A stretch of DNA of 64,000 nucleotides. Source: Cyanodermella asteris. Its lineage: Eukaryota > Ascomycota > Lecanoromycetes > Ostropales > Stictidaceae. Where the stretch lies: the NCBI GenBank assembly GCA_900618795.1, contig UYJD01000004.1:1261110-1325109 (forward strand), written 5' to 3'. Under the pieces are notes generated by a model. The model did no database searches and was not told where the DNA came from. It was given only the letters and a program-made list of their open reading frames with translations. Shown here piece after piece: positions 57,376 through 64,000 of the stretch (position 1 is the stretch's first letter; the number at the start of each line of letters is the position of its first letter). Both the position numbers and the translations under genes were made by a program.

Positions 57376-58505
57376 ATGTCGAGCGGTAAGCAAAAGCCTA
57401 TGTATGATTGGTGCGGCGCTAATGCTTTGCAGCTCAGCACGAGATATTGCAACCTCCCTCCGACGCCATCTCCGCCATCAAATTCTCACCCGATTCTCAC
57501 AAACTACTGGTATCATCATGGGACAAGAATGTCTACCTCTACGAAGTGGCGTCGGACGGCGAAAGCAAGCTTATGCAGACATATGAACACCGTGCACCCG
57601 TACTAGATGTGTGCTGGGGCGACAACGAAGAGGAGGCTTTCAGTGTCGGACTGGATTGGGACGTACGGCGGATCGATCTGAACAGCCAGGAACAGAAAGT
57701 GCTTTCGACACATCAAGCCGGCGTTTCCAGAGTGGCTTATTCCCGAGAACACAAACTCTTGATATCTGCATCATGGGATAAGACTCTGCACGTTCACATT
57801 CCGACACACCCGCAAGTGGTGCCGAGCCAAATTCCCCTACCGGCCAAGCCTTTTGCGCTTGCGCTCTCTCCTTCGAGGCTCGTCCTAGCCATGTCTGGTC
57901 GCCAGACGTCGGTCTACGAGCTCAAATCGCTTCTACGAATGGTCGAATCGAACGCGTCGAAGCTATCCGATGACTTGCCAGTCCTGGAACTCGAGCCTTG
58001 GCAGCGTAGAGAAAGCAGTCTCAAGTACATGACGCGGGCGGCAGCCTGCATGCCCGACGATCGAGGCTATGCCACGAGTAGCATCGAAGGACGCGTCGCA
58101 GTTGAGTGGTTCGCGGATGATGAAGCTACGCAGGCAAAGAAATACGCATTCAAGTGCCATCGGCAAGCAGCACCTGCGAGCGAAGGCGAAGGCATAGATG
58201 TGGTCTATCCAGTCAATGCGCTAGCTTTTCATCCTGAATACGGCACTTTCGCTAGTGGCGGCGGCGATGGAGTGGTCAGCGTCTGGGATGCAGCAGCAAA
58301 GAAGAGAATCAAGAACTACACTAAGCTGGGAGCCAGTGTGGCAGGCGTTGACTGGAGTCGCGATGGCAAGTTTCTTGCCATTGCCATCAGTCCCGGCTTC
58401 GAAGATGGAAAAGAGGACATCGAAACTGATGCATCAGCTGTGAAGCTGCTAGTTCGAGAACTTGCCGAAGGAGAAGCCAAAGCAAAGCCGAAAGGAGAAA
58501 AGTGA
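57376..58505 (+). CDS. BUB3: Mitotic checkpoint WD-repeat protein BUB3
   Basis: Exons: 57376-57385 (10 nt) and 57433-58505; 360 residues. BUB3 is a seven-bladed WD40 propeller that binds phosphorylated MELT motifs of the kinetochore protein Spc105/KNL1 and recruits BUB1 and BUBR1/MAD3. The N-terminus is rebuilt across a 47-base intron as MSSAQHEILQPPSDAISAIK. Characteristic stretches are LLVSSWDKNVYLYEV, HRAPVLDVCWGD, LLISASWDKTLHVH, TSSIEGRVAVEWF (the usual form is GRVAVEY), KYAFKCHR, VYPVNALAFHPEYGTFASGG and DGVVSVWD. The C-terminus has a Glu/Lys-rich tail beyond the last blade. The gene follows the aldo-keto reductase by 299 bases on the same strand. Confidence 0.95.
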
Positions 58506-59191
58506 AGACCCAGCGCTCCAATGGTGTCGGGGGAGCTTGAAGAAAAGGCAGGCTTCTAGGTGACGAGAGATGATGCTTGCGCCAGCTTGAAGGAACTGCT
58601 ACCAACACCCAGCATCGAAGAGGTCCGGGTTCATTCAAAGGAGTCGTCAAAATCGGAAAGCCACCAAATAGCTCCGCCCAAGTCGTATCGAGCACGCCAA
58701 TGACACGATCTGGGCGTGACAGCATACGCTCTTCTGGCTGTGTATCACAGCCGTCTGGAGCAAGAGAGGCTAGGTCCCCGCTCCTCAGCCCATGGTCCAA
58801 AGCAGACATACACGCTATTTGCGTGACCGGCCAATCCAAGCTTTCCAGCATCTATTGGTAGTGTGACCTTGTTGTCTACGTACCTATCTCTACATGTCGT
58901 GACATTGCTTCAAAACCTCTGTATCCTCAGCGATTGTGGTTTCTCGAGACAAATGTCAACATGGAGAGCAAGTAGGTAGCTTAGGTAGGCACCCACGGGC
59001 ATGTGTCACCGCCATTCTGGCGGAAGGCGCGACTGAGAGCCACCACGAATGTACTTTTGTGTGCCCTCTGTCCTTTTTTCCATACGTCAAGATGAATTAG
59101 CTGTCTATCGCGTTCATGTTCCTCCGTCCAACACGGATATACCCTTTACGACGTCTCTGCCAATTTTCGTACCATCCTTCATCCACGTACT
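58506..59191. other. Intergenic: BUB3 3' flank and promoter of the unknown nuclear gene
   Basis: A 686-base spacer; the last about 100 bases are pyrimidine-rich leader. No gene seen. Confidence 0.4.
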
Positions 59192-60118
59192 ATGGCCAGC
59201 TTGCCAGAACGTTTAGCGCAACTTTCACCGGGCAGGCTCGACGACTGTCCACGTCGCAGCATTCGCAATAAGTATTCTGTTCGCAAGCGGCCGCAACAGT
59301 CTTTGATTGTTGAGAAAGCTCAGGGCCGCTCCAGGCTTAAACATCAAGCTACCGACTCCAGCAAGGATGAGACTAGCATCACATCGTCTTCCAAGAAGCG
59401 CAGGCTGCCCACAGATCCACTACTCCTTACAGCATTGAGCGAATGTCATCAAGACGCAGCCCGTTCATCGCCATCTGTGCCGGATCCGCTTTCTACAGAC
59501 GTATGCACGCCATATGTATACTCAAATAACCTTGACCTAACACTTGCACAGGAACTATCCGCTGAACCTGATGAGATTGAGTCTGATCTCAACGTGGTAG
59601 GCGAGCAGAAGAGCCCGACCAATGCAGGCGAAGCGCCAGCACGACGTGACAAGACGATGCTCAAAGTAACTTTTGATGTTCCTGATCAGATCGAATTCCG
59701 AATGCCACCAAGAATGAGGAAGGCATACCGACAACCAAGGTTGGAGCCGGGCGATGGTTTCGAAAGTGTCACTACGGCCAGGAAGCCTGGATTCAAAGTG
59801 CAGAAACTGGCCAGTACCAAAGCAATGAGGGCATCGAGGTTCAGAAGCCTCTCACTTACGGCGCAGACGCAGACAAAGGGGGCAGTGTCTGTGAATGGCA
59901 AAGCCATTCAGCGAAGAATGCAGATCGACCTCGACAGCGAGGATGGAGAGACTGAGCCAGCTCAAAGTTTGGAGAGCCCCTTATCCAGGAAGCGTGTCGT
60001 TTTCGGTAGTTCACGCATCAATGCCGAGAACGTCCAGGTCTTGCAAAGAGCCGCAGCGGTGCTGCAAAATGGAATGCAAGTCAATCTCAGCATTCTGTAC
60101 AGCGACACCGAAGGGTAG
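59192..60118 (+). CDS. Uncharacterised basic, probably nuclear protein
   Basis: 308 residues, no intron. No known domain is recognised. The protein is hydrophilic and low in Trp and Cys, with NLS-like clusters (SSKKRRLP, SPLSRKRVVFG, RSIRNKYSVRKRPQ) and patches of Ser/Asp/Glu (IDLDSEDGETEP). A more ordered C-terminal part, FGSSRINAENVQVLQRAAAV followed by LQNGMQVNLSILY, could form one helix pair. A long single frame with a leader-like upstream region supports a real gene. Nuclear location is an inference from composition. Confidence 0.65.
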   Translation: MASLPERLAQLSPGRLDDCPRRSIRNKYSVRKRPQQSLIVEKAQGRSRLKHQATDSSKDETSITSSSKKRRLPTDPLLLTALSECHQDAARSSPSVPDPLSTDVCTPYVYSNNLDLTLAQELSAEPDEIESDLNVVGEQKSPTNAGEAPARRDKTMLKVTFDVPDQIEFRMPPRMRKAYRQPRLEPGDGFESVTTARKPGFKVQKLASTKAMRASRFRSLSLTAQTQTKGAVSVNGKAIQRRMQIDLDSEDGETEPAQSLESPLSRKRVVFGSSRINAENVQVLQRAAAVLQNGMQVNLSILYSDTEG

Positions 60119-60969
60119 TGTGCTAACACATCGAGCCAGTACAAGCACTGCCCACAGCCAACGAAGTCCAATCAACTATTTGCATGCAACCGCCGCCGAT
60201 GCAATGCTCTTGGACACTCTACAGATTCAGGGATCGCAAGGTCAAAATCTCACGGGCCAGGACTCGTGGGCTGGAACGAGCTTCGAAGCGGGACACCATG
60301 GTGATCCTGACTGTGAGATCATCTCTGGAGGCTGGACTTAGCGAGGTTCGGCAGTTAAATCCTCAGATAAGCCCGCCGGCGCGAGGTGGGCACGAGCTAC
60401 CGAAGGCCTGTCACATGCATTGTGTTGTTGGCGGGGGAGCTGAACGTGCTGTGACATCTATCTTGCATATATGATGCCCAATGGTATGGTTAATTTAATG
60501 CAGGCGACCCTGTTTGTCGCTGTTCGTGCTGACACCGGCATAGCGAAGCAGCGAGGTCGCCTTCGATTCGGTGCGGCGCGAAACATGACGTCATTTATCT
60601 TCATCTTTCTTGCTGGTATGCCTGTCAACCTCGTGTCCGTTCAGCTTAGACCGGAAATTCTCTTTGTGCTTCCATCTACTGGTCGTTGCAGATTACGGCA
60701 TCCAGTAGGCGTTGGCTACCGCAATCAGCCCCTTCTAGCTCTTCATGCGGTCATGAATTGAGCTCAAGCACACGTGAATATCGGACTGTGCCATGTATGA
60801 CCGTGAAGATGAGAGCCACGATGTCCGCGATCGATGCTGAGAACAACCTTGCGAGACTGCTGTATATAGAAAATGCAAGTCTCCGCTTTCTCTCATGCAT
60901 CTCGACTAGGTTCATTTTCCCGATGTCATAATACTGTCTCGTCAATCGATCATATCTGTATCCCTCATC
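60119..60969. other. Intergenic, unknown nuclear gene / FAD monooxygenase
   Basis: An 851-base spacer with no supported gene; AT-richer near 60830-60960, which should hold the monooxygenase promoter. Confidence 0.4.
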
Positions 60970-62256
60970 ATGACTATCAAATTCAACCCCGAACTCCCAG
61001 TCCTAATCATGGGCGGCGGGCCCGGAGGTCTAGCTCTCGCCCAAGGCCTACGCAAACGCCAGATTCCCTTCCGTGTCTTCGAACGCGACATCGACGAGCA
61101 CGCCCGCGGCCAAGGGTGGTCCGTCGCCCTCCGTTGGATAATCCCCCAGCTTCGTGAGAACTTGCCGGACGATGTGCCCGCACTGGAAACGTGCTCGCAC
61201 CTCTACTCCGAGGGCTTGGCCGACGAGCTGGCGGCGTTCGATGCCGAGGGCCACGATTTGTTTCGGCAAAGTCAAGACAACAGCTATTTCATCAGGGCAG
61301 ACCGACTGAAGCTAAGAGATCTGCTGAGGAGCGGAATCGACGTCGAGTGGAACAAGAGGTTTGCAAAGTACGACGAGTCGGAGGACAGGGTCAAGGTGAC
61401 GTTTGAGGACGGAAGCGAGGTGGAAGGATGCTGTGTCATCGGCGCCGACGGAGGCAACAGCCACGGTCAGTAAACATTCCTCTGCTCCGTCCCCAGTCCC
61501 CAGTCCCCAGTCCCCTGACGTCCCATCACGCAGTCCGCCGGCAGCTCATCCCAAACTCCACCGTCACCCCGCCCGCCTACCGCTCCATCCTCGGCCAAAT
61601 CCGCCTGACGCGCGCGCAAAACGACCACCTGACCGAGACGCTCGCCCGCTCCGTCAACGTCATCCAGGGCCGCGACGTCTTCCTCTTCGTCGGCCTGCAC
61701 GAGTTCGCCCCGGACGGGCAGTCTGCCGAGTGGTACTGGATGGCCTTTTACCCGCCTCCGGCGGGCACGGCGGCTTCCGACGTCGACGGCTGGAGCTGCG
61801 GGCAGCTGCACGAGGATGCGCTGGCGCGGACGCGGGAGCTGGCGCACGGGTTGAGGGAGATTGTGGAGTGGACCGGGGCGGAAGATGTCAGGAGCATGTC
61901 GGGTTTCATGCAGGTATGGAGCCCGGAGGGTGACGAGTGGGTTGGGGACAGGGTTTGTTTGGTCGGAGATGCGTTGCACAAGGTCACGCCTGGTGAGTTG
62001 ATGGTTCCCGGACTCTGAATCCCTTTGCTTTTTTTTTTTTTTTTTGATTCGTGTGCTGATAGTGGTGATTACAGCGGGTGGGACTGGTCTCAACCTTGCC
62101 ATTGAGGACACTATTGATCTGTGTCGGATGTTCGACGAAAATGATAGTATTGCGGCTGCTTTCAAGGCGTATGAGAAGGAAGTCACAGGGCGGGCGCAGG
62201 CTGCGACGGTTCGAGCTACGAAATGGCCGGTGATTTCACCCGGTGATACTTCATGA
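60970..62256 (+). CDS. FAD-dependent monooxygenase (aromatic hydroxylase type)
   Basis: Exons: 60970-61465, 61534-61992 and 62075-62256; 378 residues. It is a group A flavoprotein monooxygenase that uses NAD(P)H and oxygen to hydroxylate small aromatic or polyketide-like substrates. The three diagnostic motifs are present: the dinucleotide fold LIMGGGPGGLALAQGL at residues 11-26, the DG motif CCVIGADGGNSHVRRQL spanning intron 1, and the GD motif VCLVGDALHKVTPAGGTGLN spanning intron 2, with NLAIEDTIDL after it. Both introns thus interrupt cofactor motifs, so unspliced reading would look broken. There is no membrane anchor. The substrate is unknown and no biosynthetic cluster partners are visible nearby. 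Intron 1 has a CCCCAGT triplicate and intron 2 a long T run. Confidence 0.92.
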
Positions 62257-62640
62257 ATGTCAGAGTACTCACTGCCACTCAGCCTTCACGCATTGCAAGC
62301 AGGAGCATCCTGCATTGATGTCATATACCTCATCTGAGACTGTTGCTTAGCCCTGACGAAGTCATTGATCTCAATACCTCGTGACGGACTTGCAACATGG
62401 TGGAGACAAGCGTCTGTCTTCTTTTGATTTTGCAAGTTTGGAGGAGAACAATACAGGGGCAATGTCTAAGGAAAGCACTCGGAATAACGATGCGAAGAGA
62501 TTACACAACTGTGAACGATTCGCTGCATTCAATGCTGTCCAATGTCTATTGTCTGCTTCCACAGTGATCATCCAAAGCAGGCGCCCCTATATACAGGTCT
62601 ATGAGGTTTTGCTTATACAGGTCGTTCACCATTCGGTCAT
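62257..62640. other. Convergent spacer, FAD monooxygenase / GH72
   Basis: A 384-base spacer between two stop codons, expected to hold both 3' UTRs. Nothing further seen. Confidence 0.4.
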
Positions 62641-64000
62641 CTATAGCAGTGCAACAACAGCCGCACCGACGGCGAAAAGGCTGCCGGCACCGAAAACCTC
62701 ACTCTTGATGGCAGCACCAGTAGATGGAGCCGCGGACTTGGCAGCACCAGAAGCGGTCGCAGAGGCACCAGCACCAGCACCCGCACCCGCACCAGCGGGC
62801 ACCGACTGGGATGGGACCAGAGTAGAGGCTGCATAAGCCGGTCCAGTAGCGCTACCAGCACCGCCCGAGGTCGAGTTGCCCGTAGCAAGGGGTCCCACGC
62901 TGGCGCTGGCGGCAGTGCCCTTGAGGGCAACGTTCTTGGGGCCACCGAGGTTCTTAATCCCAGTGCTGTTGTTGGAGGAGGAGGAAGACTCGGCACCAGA
63001 CACGATCGTGATGGCGACGTCAGAAACAGTCTGACCGGAGGAGTCCTTGACGCTGAAGGGGCATGCGGTGGAGGATGGGGTAGCCATCTTGCCTTGCACA
63101 GTAGCGCTGACACCGTTGTCGATGAGGTCCTGGACTCCGTCGGGGATGGCGGGTAGGGTGAAGTTGTTGTTGAAACCGCTGTTCTTGATCAAGCTGGCAT
63201 CGCATTTGGCGGGTGTGGCGGAGACGGCAGAAGCGTTAACGGCCTTGAGCGCATCCTTGTCCAGCTTGGAAATCCGTTGAGCGAGGCTGTCGTAGTCGGA
63301 CATCAGCTGGCAGGATTGGTCGGAATCAATCTTAACGAGACCGTAGTTATTGGCCTCCTGAGTGTACTCGTAGGCGATTCCGCCAGAGAAGGTGCCTCGC
63401 ATTTCATCGCCGTAGATGGCGGCGACCTCTGTGAACTGGCGGGGAGTGACCGCGTTGCAGCCGTATTCCGAGAAGAAGACGGGCACAACGGACTCGGAGA
63501 AGTCCTTCATCAGAACATCGTAACCCGCCTTCTCTATCGACGAGTCGCCGCACCACGAATAGCTGTTCAGACCGAAGAAATCGATTCTGGAAGCGTCATC
63601 GGAATCGCCGGTGGTCGTGCATTGTAAGTAGTTGTTGGTGTCGGTGAGGATCTCACGGACGTCGGCGGCAGAGTAACCGACAGGGATAGCACGGTCGGGA
63701 GACTGCTTGGCGATGTAGTTCTTCATGTCACGAGTGACAGCACGAATATACGGAGGATCGATCTTGCCGGAGTTCAAGTCGTTGATGACCTCGTTGCCGG
63801 AGAAGAAACCAATCAAGTTGTCATAGCCCTTGAAGTTCTCAATGACCTGGAAGACACGGGTGAGGTAGTCCTTGGTGTAGGTGGTCCACGGCTCAGCGGC
63901 GTTGATGGACTCGCCCTGAAGCGGCGAGTTGACATCGAGAATCATGTAGATACCGGCGGCGTTAAAGACGGAAACACAATCGTCGTGGTTGATCTTGGGG
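62641..64000 (-). CDS. GPI-anchored beta-1,3-glucanosyltransferase, GH72 (partial, 5' end outside)
   Basis: The C-terminal about 453 residues are present; the signal peptide and start lie beyond the window. GH72 enzymes (Gas/Gel/Phr) cut and re-join beta-1,3-glucan chains in the cell wall. The catalytic domain shows both active-site glutamates: the acid/base in FFSGNEVINDL and the nucleophile in FFSEYGCN. The upstream NHDDCVSVFNAAGIY and YMILDVNSP are family hallmarks. The barrel is followed by a Cys-containing linker region, a Ser/Gly/Ala/Thr-rich stretch with N-glycosylation sites (NNST, GNST), and a hydrophobic end FGAGSLFAVGAAVVALL with a likely omega site around STGAA: a GPI signal. I see no clear Cys-box (CBM43) module, so it resembles the Gel1/Gas4 group. 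Confidence 0.93.
   Translation of the reverse strand, partial: PKINHDDCVSVFNAAGIYMILDVNSPLQGESINAAEPWTTYTKDYLTRVFQVIENFKGYDNLIGFFSGNEVINDLNSGKIDPPYIRAVTRDMKNYIAKQSPDRAIPVGYSAADVREILTDTNNYLQCTTTGDSDDASRIDFFGLNSYSWCGDSSIEKAGYDVLMKDFSESVVPVFFSEYGCNAVTPRQFTEVAAIYGDEMRGTFSGGIAYEYTQEANNYGLVKIDSDQSCQLMSDYDSLAQRISKLDKDALKAVNASAVSATPAKCDASLIKNSGFNNNFTLPAIPDGVQDLIDNGVSATVQGKMATPSSTACPFSVKDSSGQTVSDVAITIVSGAESSSSSNNSTGIKNLGGPKNVALKGTAASASVGPLATGNSTSGGAGSATGPAYAASTLVPSQSVPAGAGAGAGAGASATASGAAKSAAPSTGAAIKSEVFGAGSLFAVGAAVVALL

Overview
The window is nuclear DNA of a filamentous ascomycete (Pezizomycotina; a Dothideomycete is my best guess, by inference). The genes are intron-poor, with introns of mostly 45-80 bases, GT..AG borders and CTAAC/CTGAC-like branch sites. 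The proteins are typically fungal: a GH72 wall transglycosylase, an Och1-type GT32, a Yvc1-like channel and a WW protein of the Wwm1 type. I rebuilt about 24 protein genes, many of them spliced; one runs off the right edge, and one 547-base run of N lies at 18439-18985.

Layout. 1-2940: a repeat-rich, gene-poor edge with nested inverted repeats (1-725), a spliced gene for a 72-residue secreted cysteine-rich protein (960-1286) and an LTR-like block (about 1624-1834). 2941-4816: mitochondrial HSP60. 5641-20370: nine small genes (called A to I here), on both strands, all encoding one Myb/SANT-like N-terminal domain followed by a basic and acidic disordered tail. 20766-34758: a compact housekeeping block: protein kinase, UFD1, GT32 glycosyltransferase, LIN1/CD2BP2-like GYF protein, RVB2, nucleoside hydrolase, WW-domain protein and SelO. 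34759-45132: about 10.4 kb with no convincing intact gene. 45133-46418: a C2H2 transcription factor. 46419-51944: another gene-poor stretch. 51945-62256: Yvc1-like channel, aldo-keto reductase, BUB3, an unknown nuclear protein and an FAD monooxygenase. 62641-64000: a GPI-anchored GH72 beta-1,3-glucanosyltransferase, cut by the window end.

The standout is the nine-member Myb-like array. The members differ greatly in sequence, yet they share a fold, intron positions (three recurrent sites inside the domain), a basic NLS-like linker, acidic tails and, in six of nine, psi-K-x-E SUMO-type motifs. They look like an old, locally expanded and rearranged family of small nuclear DNA-binding proteins, not a recent tandem duplication. 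Two members carry microexons (8, 18 and 14 bases) inside the domain, and one needs a GC-AG intron, so automatic gene calls here are probably wrong. The other item most likely to have been missed is the small secreted cysteine-rich protein at 960-1286.
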